64,000 bases of DNA from Actinomyces sp. S6-Spd3. GTDB lineage: Bacteria > Actinomycetota > Actinomycetes > Actinomycetales > Actinomycetaceae. The stretch lies in the NCBI RefSeq assembly GCF_000758755.1, contig NZ_JRMV01000275.1, forward strand, positions 62,001-126,000, in the 5' to 3' direction. Made by a program: the position numbers and the translations under genes. This document shows, piece by piece, positions 35,135 through 45,388 of this stretch; position 1 is the stretch's first letter, and the number at the start of each line of letters is the position of its first letter. The notes under the pieces were generated by a model, which saw only the letters and a list, made by a program, of their open reading frames with translations, was not told the DNA's origin and made no database searches.

Positions 35135-36794
35135 GGGTGAGTCCTTCCTTTTCTTCTCCATCTTCCAGGGCTTCTTCCCCACTTTCGACAGCATCCCAGT
35201 ACGCGCATTCATGAGGAATGGCGTCGGGAGCGGTGGGCAGGTGCTCGACGTCTAGGGTTCCTTCGTGGATCCAGTTGTCCAGAGCAGCCTGGCGGGCTTG
35301 TTTACCGAAGAGAATGGGCCACAGTCCGATCCAGCGGTTCTTAAGGAAGAGGCGAAGCAGTTCATTTGTCCGAGGCGCGTCGATGTCACCGCGTTCATGT
35401 GCAATTCCCGCACTGCGCTGGGAGCAAAAACCTCCCTGGCATGGTCCCATTCCGAGGCGAACTTGACGGCGCACGTCATCGAGTTGGCCGCCGGGAAGAA
35501 CGTCCATTGTGCGTTCGAGCATTTCACGGGTGACCAGTTCGCATTCGCAGATGATCTCTTGGCTGGAGGGAGACTCGCCATGGTGTTCAACATCGTCGAG
35601 GCGGTGGCCGATGTAGTAGTTGGAGTGTCCTTCTGCCTCGGGAACAACTTCGTCGGCGGTACGGCAGGGCCGTTCCTCCCCCAACTGCTGACACATGATG
35701 TCGACGATGCGTTCTGCCATGAGGCGGTAGGTCGTGAGCTTACCGCCGGCAATGGTCAAGATGCCATCAACGCCATCGCGACTCAGGTGATCGACGATGT
35801 GCATTCCTCGGGCCATGTGACGGGTATCTGATTCGGAGACGCGAGTGTCTTTGATGAGCGGGCGAGCTCCTGCCCAGGCATGGAGAGCACGGGACTTACG
35901 GAAGCCAGGAATCAGGGTTTCTCCCGCGTCGAGCATCTGCTGGACTTGGTCGGCAAGAATGGGCAGCTTGTCGGGGTCTTCCGCGCGCAAGTCGGTCGTT
36001 CCGATAATGCAGACCGGGTGGACGGGAACCAAGATGTCGCCGTCAGCGGGCCAAATGCAGCGGTTGATGACATTGTGCGAAAGACGATGATTCATGGCAA
36101 TCATGATTCCCGCACCGGGGACAACTTCCACTCCATGGCAGTCCGCGAGGGCCGCAATCTGTCCGGCCCAGGGACCACCACAGTTCAAGACAAAGGAACA
36201 GTCAATTCGGATGTCTTCGCCCGATCGTTCATCGCGCGCGTAGACCGCTTCGATACGGTCTTGGCTGCGTTGAATCCCGGTTGCACGGGTATAGGTGAGG
36301 ATCTCCGCTCCATAGGCAATGGCCGAGCGTGCTGCGCCCCAGACCATACGCCAGCCGTCGACGGTTCCATCTTGTACTGCGAATGCGCGCTTGAGTCCCG
36401 GATCAAGTCGAGGCTCGCGACGAAGTGCCTCGGCGGGAGAAATCTCTTCTGCAGGAACATGAGCGGCTCTGGCGCGAGCGATGAACTGATCGGCGTAGTC
36501 TTCATCGTCGACAGAGGTTGTCACGAAGAGACCGCCGGTCTTCTCCACGGCATCAGCATTGATGCGGGAAACGATTGCATTTTCTTCCGCGCATTCGGTT
36601 GCCGATTCAGGGTCGGACGCAATGTAGCGTGCGCCTGAGTGGAGCAATCCGTGGTAGCGGCCAGAAGTTCCTTGAGCCATATCGGCCCGGTCAAGAAGAA
36701 TGGCACGGAATCCGCGCATTGCAACATCGCGGACAACGCCGGCACCGGTCGAGCCACCACCGATGACTACGACATCAGTCTCCATCGTCCTCAT
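35127..36794 (-). CDS. glpA: Anaerobic glycerol-3-phosphate dehydrogenase, catalytic subunit A
   Basis: 555 residues. N-terminal FAD site VVIGGGSTGAGVVRDVAMRG, the GlpD/GlpA motif GTSGRYHGLLHSGARY, and a C-terminal 2Fe-2S BFD-like domain (IICECELVTREML ... GMGPCQGGFCSQR). ATG 36794 and ATG 36785 are both possible; neither has a well-spaced ribosome site. First gene of glpABC. The product dihydroxyacetone phosphate is also that of the dhaKLM pathway at the left of the window. No glycerol kinase or facilitator gene is present here. Confidence 0.95.
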   Translation of the reverse strand: MRTMETDVVVIGGGSTGAGVVRDVAMRGFRAILLDRADMAQGTSGRYHGLLHSGARYIASDPESATECAEENAIVSRINADAVEKTGGLFVTTSVDDEDYADQFIARARAAHVPAEEISPAEALRREPRLDPGLKRAFAVQDGTVDGWRMVWGAARSAIAYGAEILTYTRATGIQRSQDRIEAVYARDERSGEDIRIDCSFVLNCGGPWAGQIAALADCHGVEVVPGAGIMIAMNHRLSHNVINRCIWPADGDILVPVHPVCIIGTTDLRAEDPDKLPILADQVQQMLDAGETLIPGFRKSRALHAWAGARPLIKDTRVSESDTRHMARGMHIVDHLSRDGVDGILTIAGGKLTTYRLMAERIVDIMCQQLGEERPCRTADEVVPEAEGHSNYYIGHRLDDVEHHGESPSSQEIICECELVTREMLERTMDVLPGGQLDDVRRQVRLGMGPCQGGFCSQRSAGIAHERGDIDAPRTNELLRLFLKNRWIGLWPILFGKQARQAALDNWIHEGTLDVEHLPTAPDAIPHECAYWDAVESGEEALEDGEEKEGLTHA

Positions 36795-36883
36795 AGTGTT
36801 ACGTTGTTCCTTAGAGAGTTTCTGATTGTTTCCTTATTAATCATGACCCTTTTGGGGCCTCTGCACATCTTCCCAAGGCGTGT

Positions 36884-36897
36884 TGCACATATGTGCA
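36884..36897. promoter_or_regulatory. Palindrome between divergent glpA and pepO
   Basis: TGCACATATGTGCA is a perfect 14-bp palindrome about 90 bp upstream of glpA and about 100 bp upstream of pepO. CTGCACATC at 36861 repeats a half-site. It is a candidate operator for a Crp/Fnr- or GlpR-like regulator controlling glpABC; the protein is unknown. Confidence 0.45.
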
Positions 36898-36994
36898 CAT
36901 TACTCATTGAAGCCTGTAATCATTCACAGCAAACTTAGGTCTTCCTAAGAAATCGGGCGTGCGCCGCATAGGAGCCGCAACGTACAGTGTCTTT

Positions 36995-38959
36995 ATGACT
37001 GAAGAGCAGACTTACCGTCCACAGGACGATTTCTACCGCTACACCAACGGCGAGTGGCTCGCGACCCACGAAATTCCGGCCGATCGCCCCATACACGGAA
37101 CCTTCCATGAGCTCCTTGATCAATCTGAGCTGTGGGAAAAAGCAATCGCAGAGGAAGCAGCTGCCGGTAAAGTTCCCGGTCACAACGGGGAACTTATCGC
37201 CCATTTATACGGAATATTTATGGATGAAGACGCTGCCAACCAAGCAGGATTCTCCCCCATCGCTGACAAGCTCACACGTCTGCGAGCAGTAACGAGCCAT
37301 GACGAACTCGCAGCGCTTATGGGAACCTTCCGCTACGAGGGAATCGCTGGCCTCTTCGGAAGCTACGTCGGCACCGACGCACACAATTCAAGTCAGCACA
37401 TGCTCGACTTGTACCAGGGCGGTATCTCTCTGCCAGACGAGGCCTACTACCGCGAAGAACAGCATCGCGAAGTTCTCGAAGCCTGGGAAGCCTACGTCGC
37501 CAAGCTTTTTACTCTGGTCGGGACCAGTGAAGAAGACGCCATGTCTCACGCGCGTGCTGTGCGCGAGTTCGAAACACAAGTTGCCTCTCTCCACCGCGAT
37601 GCAGTCTCAAACCGCGATCCGCTCTTAGCTGACCACCCCATGACGTGGAATGAGCTGCGTGAAAAATACCCGTTGTTCCCGTGGGACCTGTGGGCGAAGG
37701 CCGCAAAGCTTCCCTTGGAAAAGATCGAGACACTCAACGTGTCGCATCCGGAGTTTTTTGAGGGTGCGACTCAGCTGTGGCATAACACCGATCTTGAAGT
37801 CCTCAAGATGTGGATGGAGCACTCCCTCATCGACGAGTATGCCTCCTTGCTCTCCGAAGATTTCGTCAATGCCTCCTTCGAATTCCACGGACGAACTCTT
37901 TCAGGAACCCAGGAACTGCGCCCTCGCTGGAAGCGCGGCCTTTCCTTGGTCTCTTCCCTCCTTGGCGAGGCCATGGGCGAAATTTGGGTTTCCCGCCATT
38001 TCCCGCCCGCCAATAAAGAAATCATGGACGGCCTCGTCCGCAGCCTTCTCGACGCTTATGAGCAAGCACTCACCCACTGCGAGTGGATGGGCGAAGAAAC
38101 CCGCGCTCAAGCATTGAAGAAACTCAGTACCTTTACTCCCAAGATCGGCTATCCCGACCAATGGATTGACTACTCATCCTTGCACTTCGATTCAGACTCT
38201 CTGGTCGATGCCGTCGAGGCAGCAACCCGCTTCCACGTTCAGCGCCGCTGGGATAAACTCGGTGGCCCCGTCGATCGAAGCGAATGGCACATGACGCCTC
38301 AGACCGTCAATGCCTACTACGACCCGACGATGAACGAAATCGTCTTCCCCGCTGCAATCCTGCAAGCGCCATTCTTTGATCCGGATGCAGATGATGCTTC
38401 GAACTTCGGCGCAATCGGCGCAGTGATCGGGCACGAGATCGGGCACGGTTTTGACGACCAAGGCTCACGCTTCGATGCGGAAGGTAACTTGGAGAATTGG
38501 TGGACCGATGAAGATCGGGAACGTTTCGAGGAACGCACCAAGCGCCTCGTTGATCAATACGACGCGCTTACCCCACGGGATCTCCAAGGGGAAGAACCCC
38601 CGCTCCATGTCAACGGAGCACTCACTCTGGGAGAGAACATCGGCGATTTGGCGGGGCTTTCCATCGCATGGCAGGCCTATGTTGCTCGACTTGCGCAGCA
38701 GGGACTCACCCCGCAATCTGCCCCTGAAATCGACGGGCAAAGCGCAGCTCAGCGTTTCTTCACCGCGTGGGCTCGCGGATGGAGGACGGCGATCCGCCGC
38801 GAGTACGCCAAACAGCTCCTGAGTATCGATCCTCACTCCCCCGCAGAATTCCGCTGCAATCAGATCGTTGCGAATATGGACCCCTTCGCCGAGGCCTACG
38901 ATGTAGCCCCCGGTGATGATCTGTGGATCGCCCCCGAAGAGCGCGTCCACATCTGGTAG
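36995..38959 (+). CDS. pepO: M13-family zinc metallopeptidase (PepO/neprilysin type)
   Basis: ~654 residues from ATG 36995 (MTEEQTYRPQDDFYRYTNGEWL), the usual M13 N-terminus; the upstream frame start at 36959 is not supported. Zinc site HEIGH in VIGHEIGHGFDDQGSRFD at about residue 480 and the second motif ENIGDLAG. No signal peptide, so cytosolic, cleaving oligopeptides. Next to the M1 aminopeptidase gene and near the OPT peptide transporter, it supports growth on peptides. Confidence 0.94.
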   Translation: MTEEQTYRPQDDFYRYTNGEWLATHEIPADRPIHGTFHELLDQSELWEKAIAEEAAAGKVPGHNGELIAHLYGIFMDEDAANQAGFSPIADKLTRLRAVTSHDELAALMGTFRYEGIAGLFGSYVGTDAHNSSQHMLDLYQGGISLPDEAYYREEQHREVLEAWEAYVAKLFTLVGTSEEDAMSHARAVREFETQVASLHRDAVSNRDPLLADHPMTWNELREKYPLFPWDLWAKAAKLPLEKIETLNVSHPEFFEGATQLWHNTDLEVLKMWMEHSLIDEYASLLSEDFVNASFEFHGRTLSGTQELRPRWKRGLSLVSSLLGEAMGEIWVSRHFPPANKEIMDGLVRSLLDAYEQALTHCEWMGEETRAQALKKLSTFTPKIGYPDQWIDYSSLHFDSDSLVDAVEAATRFHVQRRWDKLGGPVDRSEWHMTPQTVNAYYDPTMNEIVFPAAILQAPFFDPDADDASNFGAIGAVIGHEIGHGFDDQGSRFDAEGNLENWWTDEDRERFEERTKRLVDQYDALTPRDLQGEEPPLHVNGALTLGENIGDLAGLSIAWQAYVARLAQQGLTPQSAPEIDGQSAAQRFFTAWARGWRTAIRREYAKQLLSIDPHSPAEFRCNQIVANMDPFAEAYDVAPGDDLWIAPEERVHIW

Positions 38960-38993
38960 CCAGGACAACCAAGGTTTCAATTCGATACAACAA

Positions 38994-39033
38994 TTGCCCT
39001 TGTGGCGCGGCAAGGTTCGCGCCACAAGGGCAA
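38994..39033 (+). terminator. pepO terminator
   Basis: A perfect 15-bp stem (38994-39008 with 39019-39033) starts 35 bp after the pepO stop. No clear U-tract follows. Confidence 0.65.
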
Positions 39034-39102
39034 ACATGTAAAAATTAAGACGTTTACGCGCATCCGCGCGTCCTGATCGTCAACACAATCGGAAGGTGAG
39101 CA

Positions 39103-41658
39103 ATGCCTGGCCTGAACCTGACGCGCGAGGAAGCCATCCAGCGCGCAGACGTGATCTGCGTAGATCACTATGACGTCGAACTCGACCTCACGCGCGGAGA
39201 CAAGGATTTCTTTTCGCGCACAACCGTGACATTCAGCGCGACCGAAGGAGAAACAACCTTCGCGGACTTGGTGTCGAACAATGTTCACTCGATTGTCCTC
39301 AACGGTGAGCACCTGGATCCGCTCATCCACCAAGATCACCGCATTGCCCTTCCGCAACTCGCTGCACACAATACCCTGACGGTCGAGGCTGACTGCCAGT
39401 ACATGCACACCGGTGAGGGCCTCCACCGCTTCGTCGACCCCGCTGACTCGCAGGCCTACTGCTACTCCCAGTTCGAAGTTCCGGATGCTCGTCGCGTGTT
39501 CACGACATTCGAACAGCCCGATCTGAAGGCGACCTTCACCTTCACGGTAACGGTGCCCGCCGGATGGAAGGTCTTCTCGAACTCGGCGACTCCTGAACCT
39601 GAGATGAACGAGTCTTCGTGGACCTACCGTTTCGAAGAGACCGAACGCATCTCGACCTACATCACCGCGATTATCGCCGGCCCCTACCAGGGCGTGACCG
39701 ACTCACTCGTTTCCAGCGATGGTCGCACGATTCCTCTGGGTGTTTGGTGCCGCGCATCATTGCTTGATTCTCTGGATTCCGATCGAATCTTGGATATCAC
39801 GCGTGCGGGATTCACTTTCTTCGAGGACGCTTACGGGATTCCTTACCCCTTCAAGACCTACGATCAGATTTTCGTTCCCGAGTACAACGCGGGAGCAATG
39901 GAAAACGCTGGCTGCGTCACTTTCCGCGATCAATACATTTTCCGCACTCGTCCCACGACCGCTGACCTCGAAGCTCGCGCGAATACGATTCTCCACGAGC
40001 TCGCTCACATGTGGTTCGGTGACTTGGTCACCATGAAGTGGTGGAATGACCTGTGGCTCAACGAGTCCTTCGCTGAGTTCATGAGCCACTTGGCTCTTGC
40101 AGAGGCCACCGAATACACCGAAGGCTGGACTGGATTCATGCTCCGCAAGGACTGGGGCATGAACCAAGATCAGCTTCCGACCACTCACCCGATCACCGCT
40201 GAAATCCGCGATCTCGCCGACGTCGAAGTGAACTTCGATGGAATCACCTACGCGAAGGGCGCCTCGGTCCTGCGTCAGTTGGTCACTTACGTCGGCCGCG
40301 AACACTTCTTTGCTGGTCTGCACGAGTACCTGACGAAGCACTCCTACTCGAACGCAACACTGGCAGACCTCTTGGGCGAGCTAGAAAAGGCATCGGGCCG
40401 CGATCTCAAGCAGTGGTCGCGCGTCTGGCTTGAAGAAGCCGGAATCACCCTGCTGCGCCCACAGATCGACGTCTATGACAACGGTGCGATCACCCAGCTC
40501 AAGGTCATTCAGGAGCCCTTCTCCGAAGGGTCGTCACTGCGTCCCCACCGCCTCATTGTTTCGGGTTACAGCCAGGCAGAGGATGGATCTATCGAACGCG
40601 TCTTCAGCCAAGAGCTTGACGTCGATGGTTCCTCCACCGTTGTCTCCGAGGCAACTGGCATCGCACGCCCCGACCTCATTCTGATTAACGATCAGGACTT
40701 GGCATACGCGAAGGTTCGCTTGGATCCGCAGTCCTTGGACTTTGCGATCCGCAACATCGCTCGCTTTGAGGATTCGTTGACCCGAGGCGTGATCTTGGCT
40801 TCCGCGTGGGATATGACCCGCGATGGTGAAATGCCCGCGCGCGACTACCTGCTGCTTCTGCTCAGCGCACTACCCGCAGAGCGCAACGCAACCATGCTGC
40901 GACTGTACTTGCGCCACCTCGACCAGGCACTTGAAACCTATGTTGCACCCGCGCGTCGCCGTGCACTGCAAGAGCGTGTTGCCTCGGCGCTACTCATCAT
41001 GGCTCGCACTGCTAGCGCTCACTCCGACGAACAGCAGCTCTTCGTCCGCGAGCTCGCACACTGCGCAATTCTCCCCGAGCACTTCGAGGCGGTGCGTGGC
41101 CTGTACGAGGGCACCGAAACCCTCATGGGACTCGACCTCGACGTCGACCTGCGTTGGACACTGCTCACGGCACTTGTCCGCGGCGGGGTTGCTGGCGAAG
41201 CTGAGATCGCGGCTCTTGAGGCCGAAGATGACACGATGACCGGACATCAGAAGGCAGCTGCTGCCCGCGCTGCAGTTGCCGACATTGCTGTGAAGCAGCA
41301 GGTCTGGGATGCAGTTTTGCGTGATACCTCGATCCCGAACGATACTCGCTGGGCGATGGTTTCTGGTTTCTGGGCGCAGGCTCGTACAACTCCCGAGATG
41401 TACGTCCCGGTCGTTGCCGATTACTTCGACTCCCTCCAACAGATCTGGAGAGATCACACCTTCCACATTGCAGAGGACATCGTCACTTTGATGTTCCCGA
41501 AGGCCCTCGCCTGCTACGTGGAAGGCCTTGATCTGGTTGCGCAGGGAACGCGTTGGATTCAGTCGCACCAGGATGCCTCCGCGGCCTTGATTCGACTCCT
41601 GCGCGAGCAGATTTCAACCACCGAGCGCATGCTCGGCGCTCAGGCGGCTGACGCCTGA
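39103..41658 (+). CDS. pepN: Aminopeptidase N (M1 family)
   Basis: 851 residues, ATG 39103 with GGAAGGTGAG upstream. Exopeptidase motif GAMENAG near residue 265, zinc site HELAHMWFGD at ~299 with the third ligand in WLNESFAEF, and an ERAP1-like C-terminal helical domain to the end. Typical of actinobacterial PepN. Cytosolic; removes N-terminal residues from peptides imported or made by PepO. Confidence 0.96.
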   Translation: MPGLNLTREEAIQRADVICVDHYDVELDLTRGDKDFFSRTTVTFSATEGETTFADLVSNNVHSIVLNGEHLDPLIHQDHRIALPQLAAHNTLTVEADCQYMHTGEGLHRFVDPADSQAYCYSQFEVPDARRVFTTFEQPDLKATFTFTVTVPAGWKVFSNSATPEPEMNESSWTYRFEETERISTYITAIIAGPYQGVTDSLVSSDGRTIPLGVWCRASLLDSLDSDRILDITRAGFTFFEDAYGIPYPFKTYDQIFVPEYNAGAMENAGCVTFRDQYIFRTRPTTADLEARANTILHELAHMWFGDLVTMKWWNDLWLNESFAEFMSHLALAEATEYTEGWTGFMLRKDWGMNQDQLPTTHPITAEIRDLADVEVNFDGITYAKGASVLRQLVTYVGREHFFAGLHEYLTKHSYSNATLADLLGELEKASGRDLKQWSRVWLEEAGITLLRPQIDVYDNGAITQLKVIQEPFSEGSSLRPHRLIVSGYSQAEDGSIERVFSQELDVDGSSTVVSEATGIARPDLILINDQDLAYAKVRLDPQSLDFAIRNIARFEDSLTRGVILASAWDMTRDGEMPARDYLLLLLSALPAERNATMLRLYLRHLDQALETYVAPARRRALQERVASALLIMARTASAHSDEQQLFVRELAHCAILPEHFEAVRGLYEGTETLMGLDLDVDLRWTLLTALVRGGVAGEAEIAALEAEDDTMTGHQKAAAARAAVADIAVKQQVWDAVLRDTSIPNDTRWAMVSGFWAQARTTPEMYVPVVADYFDSLQQIWRDHTFHIAEDIVTLMFPKALACYVEGLDLVAQGTRWIQSHQDASAALIRLLREQISTTERMLGAQAADA

Positions 41659-41672
41659 TCACAGGATTCATC

Positions 41673-41705
41673 AGTTGGGGGCTGCTTCTTTGGCAGCCCC
41701 CAACT
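41673..41705 (+). terminator. pepN terminator
   Basis: A 13-bp stem (41673-41685 with 41693-41705) and 7-base loop start 14 bp after the pepN stop, followed by TCTTATATT. Confidence 0.7.
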
Positions 41706-41756
41706 TCTTATATTGCTCGGCGATTCGCACCGCACATTCTCCGGTGCTCACTGAAC

Positions 41757-43007
41757 TTACTTGCCAAGGACGGCAAGTTCGTCATCGATTATTCCCGTTC
41801 CAGATCCGACGTAGGTCGTCACTCCCATGAGCAGGCCCGTGACTGCCATCGCCAGCAAGGGAATAGTCTCGCTTCCAAGGAATTGGAGGAGGATCCCGAA
41901 ACCGATAGGGCCAAGCGCAGCAATCACGTAGCCAATGGGCTGCACCAAGGCTGAAAGTTCGGCCGTCACAGCTGCGTCGCGAGACCGGGCAGGAATGAGG
42001 GCGATGATGAGGGGAAAGGTGAATCCCCCGATTGCCAACAAGGACACCCAGAGAAATGCGAAAGACCCGGGCACCAGCACCAAACCGATCCAGCCGACGA
42101 ATGTCAGCAGACCGAAAATAATGGAAAGCCATGGGATATGCGTCCCCATGTGGTCAATCATGAAGGGAATGACCAGGCCACCAAGGACTGCCCACAAATT
42201 CACAAGAGCTGTCATGATGGACGCAAATCCAGCAGAGTAGCCGGCATTCATCAAAATTTGCGGGAGAAATGCAAATTGAACATAAGCGTTCAATGCTTGA
42301 AGTCCGAATCCGAGGACCAAGGCAATTGCAGTCCTCGAGTGATAGATCGGGCGCCGCTTGGTCGCATTAGAGGAGGAAGTTTCCGCGCTTCGGGTGCCTC
42401 CATCGGGAGAATCTCGACGAACAAGACCGCTGATCTTGATCCAAATTGCCCCTGCGATAACAGCAAAAATCGCCCAACTCGCCAGTGAAGACCGCCAGAG
42501 CTGGCCATCATGACCAGAAAGCGGCACGGCGAACGCAGAACCTGCCGCTCCTCCGATCAGCAAGACCGTTCCGTATGTGGTGACGAGCAGCGTTCGCCGT
42601 CCGGCCTCGTGGAATTTAATCCAGGCAGGGACAAGGACGTTCGCAAGGGCTGGGCCGATGAGTGCAACGACGCTCAGAAGACAAAAGAGCGTAAAGTTGC
42701 CCGCCCAGGGACGCACAAGCAAGCCGAGGCCACTGAGTGCAGTGCCCGTAGTCAGCACAGCGCTCATCCCCCAACGCTTTGAGAGGGGAACAGCGAGAAG
42801 TCCAACACCAGCAAAGACAAGGCAGGGAAGAGCAGAGAGGACTCCAAGGGCCCCCTCTCGAGCCGAATAGGCCTGAGAGATCGTAGACAGAAGCGGCCCG
42901 GTCGAGGTCGCCCCAGAGCGCATAGTTAAACTCATGGCGAGAATGCCGACGAATGCCAGGGAAGTTGAAACCGCGGCACGTGAATATGTTTTTTGCTGCG
43001 CTGTCAT
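41757..43007 (-). CDS. MFS transporter, CynX/NimT type
   Basis: 416 residues with twelve predicted helices. The N-terminal helix pattern FVGILAMSLTMRSGATSTGPLLSTISQAYSA, with an Arg in helix 1, is typical of the CynX/NimT branch (cyanate or 2-nitroimidazole transporters). The gene is alone and divergent from the OPT gene. Substrate unknown; the family assignment is made by pattern only. Confidence 0.82.
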   Translation of the reverse strand: MTAQQKTYSRAAVSTSLAFVGILAMSLTMRSGATSTGPLLSTISQAYSAREGALGVLSALPCLVFAGVGLLAVPLSKRWGMSAVLTTGTALSGLGLLVRPWAGNFTLFCLLSVVALIGPALANVLVPAWIKFHEAGRRTLLVTTYGTVLLIGGAAGSAFAVPLSGHDGQLWRSSLASWAIFAVIAGAIWIKISGLVRRDSPDGGTRSAETSSSNATKRRPIYHSRTAIALVLGFGLQALNAYVQFAFLPQILMNAGYSAGFASIMTALVNLWAVLGGLVIPFMIDHMGTHIPWLSIIFGLLTFVGWIGLVLVPGSFAFLWVSLLAIGGFTFPLIIALIPARSRDAAVTAELSALVQPIGYVIAALGPIGFGILLQFLGSETIPLLAMAVTGLLMGVTTYVGSGTGIIDDELAVLGK

Positions 43008-43179
43008 TATTTTTCTGTGTTCTTCACTTCATTTTCGACTCTGGTCAGCAGATTTTCCCAAATTGCGACCATACATTGAACGGGATTTTCATAAGGCGCT
43101 TAGACTGTCAATCACTACAAGGACCGACACATATGACCGCAGGGTGCGGCCGATGCGTCAGCACACGGAAAGGATTCAC

Positions 43180-45201
43180 GTGTCTACGCCCGCAACGAGC
43201 TCACGCTCGTCACTTAAGGAATTGACCTTCCGAGGAATTGTCATCGGTGGAATTATTACTTTGGTTTTCACCGCCGCGAACGTCTACCTGGGATTGAAAG
43301 TTGGATTGACTTTCGCGACCTCCATCCCGGCAGCCGTCATTTCCATGGCAATTCTACGATTTTTCTCGGATCACACTATCCAAGAAAACAACATTGTCCA
43401 AACAATTGCTTCCGCTGCCGGAACGCTTTCCGCAGTAATCTTCATCCTCCCCGGTCTGGTGATTGTCGGCTGGTGGAGCGGATTCCCCTACTGGACGACA
43501 ATGGCCGTCTGCGCGGTCGGCGGCATCTTGGGTGTTATGTACTCGATCCCCTTGCGCCGCGCGTTGGTTACGGGTTCGGACCTTCCCTACCCCGAAGGTG
43601 TTGCCGGAGCAGAAATCCTCAAGGTTGGCGACTCCCACGAGAAGTCAGCCGACAACAGCCTTGGTTTGCGCGCAATTATTTGGGGGGCAATCTGCTCTGC
43701 CGCAATGTCCTTGCTGTCCTACATGAAGGTTGCGGCCTCGTCGCTGTCAGCAACCTTCCGTGTAGGTGCAGGTGCAACCTCGATTGGTACCTCGCTCTCG
43801 CTGGCGCTGATCGGCGTCGGTCACCTGGTGGGATTGACTGTCGGCATTGCCATGCTCATCGGCATGTTCGTCAGTTTCTTCATCTTGATTCCTTACTTCA
43901 GTGTCGGGCAGCTTGACGGTTCACCACTGTCTGACATTGTCGACACGGTCTTTTCTAGCCAGGTGCGTTACATCGGCGCCGGCGTCATGGCCGTCGCGGC
44001 AATCTGGACTCTTGTCAAGATCATCTCCCCCATCATCAAGGGAATCCGTGATGCCATGCGTTCTTCTCGCACCCGTCACGCGGGCGGCGAACTCGACCAG
44101 ACTGAACGCGATATTCCGATTACGATCGTCGCGCTGGTGATTGTTCTGTCGATGATTCCCGTGGGCGGTTTGCTGTGGATCTTCACCCACGGCACCGAGA
44201 TTGCTCACAATACAGCGATGCTCATCGCTGTTTCTGTGATCTTCACTCTGCTCGCAGGACTCTTGGTCGCCGCAGTTTGCGGTTACATGGCCGGCCTCAT
44301 CGGCTCGTCAAATAGTCCCGTTTCAGGCGTGGGTATTTTGGTCGTAGTCTTGACCGCTCTGGCAATCGTTGCCGTTCACGGACACGGTTCTTCCGGCGCG
44401 GAAACCACTGCCCTCATCGCCTACACCCTCTTTACCGCCGCGATTGTCTTCTGTATCGCAACGATTTCGAACGATAATTTGCAAGACCTCAAGACTGGTC
44501 AGCTCGTGGGTGCAACTCCCTGGAAGCAGCAGGTCGCGCTGGTCATCGGTGTTGTTTTCGGTGCTCTCATCATTCCTCCGGTCTTGAACCTCATGCAGAA
44601 CGCTTTCGGTTTCCAGGGAGCTCCTGGAGCAGGTCAAGATGCACTTGCAGCCCCGCAGGCCTCTCTGATTTCTTCGCTGGCTCAAGGAGTTGTGGGCGGC
44701 ACTCAAGACTGGAGTCTCTTGGGTCTGGGTGCAATCATCGGCGTGGGTATCATCATCGTCGATGAGCTTCTCAAGCTGAGCTCGAAGGGCCGCTTTGCTC
44801 TTCCGCCTCTCGCGGTCGGCATGGGCATGTACCTCCCCGCTTCTTTGACGATTATGATCCCCGTTGGCGGCGTCATCGGTTTCTTCTACGACCGTTGGTC
44901 CGCAAAGCGCAAGGATCCCGAGCGCGCACGTCGAATGGGTACGCTCTTGGCGACCGGTCTGATCGTCGGCGAAAGCCTCTTTGGCGTGATCTACGCAGGC
45001 ATTGTTGGCGCCACAGGAAGCGAAGAACCGCTTGCCGTTCTGGGCGATTCCTTCGCAACGCCAGCGACCATCATCGGTGCGCTCTTCTTCTTCGGTTCAA
45101 TCTTCGCGCTGTACCGTTGGACAAGCGGCATGGTTTCGCGCACAGATAGCGCTCCTACCATTGATGAGGCAGAGGCTGAGGAAGCACTCGACGTGCACTG
45201 A
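43180..45201 (+). CDS. OPT-family oligopeptide transporter
   Basis: ~673 residues from GTG 43180, preceded by AAGGA with five-base spacing; the open frame reaches 42934, which would overlap the divergent MFS gene and add a non-conserved region. Core: ELTFRGIVIGGIITLVFTAANVYLGLKVGLTFATSIPAAV, EENIVQTIASA-like IQENNIVQTIASAAG, and YPEGVAGAEILK. About 14-16 helices. Members import di/oligopeptides by proton symport. Fits the pepO/pepN pair nearby. Confidence 0.92.
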   Translation: MSTPATSSRSSLKELTFRGIVIGGIITLVFTAANVYLGLKVGLTFATSIPAAVISMAILRFFSDHTIQENNIVQTIASAAGTLSAVIFILPGLVIVGWWSGFPYWTTMAVCAVGGILGVMYSIPLRRALVTGSDLPYPEGVAGAEILKVGDSHEKSADNSLGLRAIIWGAICSAAMSLLSYMKVAASSLSATFRVGAGATSIGTSLSLALIGVGHLVGLTVGIAMLIGMFVSFFILIPYFSVGQLDGSPLSDIVDTVFSSQVRYIGAGVMAVAAIWTLVKIISPIIKGIRDAMRSSRTRHAGGELDQTERDIPITIVALVIVLSMIPVGGLLWIFTHGTEIAHNTAMLIAVSVIFTLLAGLLVAAVCGYMAGLIGSSNSPVSGVGILVVVLTALAIVAVHGHGSSGAETTALIAYTLFTAAIVFCIATISNDNLQDLKTGQLVGATPWKQQVALVIGVVFGALIIPPVLNLMQNAFGFQGAPGAGQDALAAPQASLISSLAQGVVGGTQDWSLLGLGAIIGVGIIIVDELLKLSSKGRFALPPLAVGMGMYLPASLTIMIPVGGVIGFFYDRWSAKRKDPERARRMGTLLATGLIVGESLFGVIYAGIVGATGSEEPLAVLGDSFATPATIIGALFFFGSIFALYRWTSGMVSRTDSAPTIDEAEAEEALDVH

Positions 45202-45223
45202 GCGTCGCTCACCTACAGTTTGA

Positions 45224-45250
45224 GGGGAGTCGGATTCAATCCGACTCCCC
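45224..45250 (+). terminator. Terminator of the OPT transporter gene
   Basis: GGGGAGTCGGAT and ATCCGACTCCCC form a 12-bp stem with a three-base loop, 22 bp after the stop, followed by CCTGCTTTATT. Confidence 0.7.
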
Positions 45251-45326
45251 CCTGCTTTATTCAGCGACTACTCCCAGTGACGACTTCTTATCGCCACGCA
45301 TGCGCGTTTAAACTCTTTTCCCATAC

Positions 45327-45357
45327 AAAAATCCGCTGGATGCTCAAACATCCAGCG
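45327..45357 (-). terminator. Minus-strand intrinsic terminator with no gene ending at it
   Basis: Read on the minus strand, a 9-bp stem CGCTGGATG/CATCCAGCG (45349-45357 with 45334-45342) is followed by GATTTTTG (T-run at 45331-45327). The nearest minus-strand gene, the LacI-type regulator, ends 560 bp upstream, beyond an opposing gene. Confidence 0.6.
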
Positions 45358-45388
45358 AGTAACCTCACGGGACTCACTTGATCTGCGC

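Noticed and set aside
42934-43179. Longer OPT transporter start at 42934
   Set aside because: It would overlap the divergent MFS gene and adds a non-conserved lead, while GTG 43180 has a well-spaced ribosome site.
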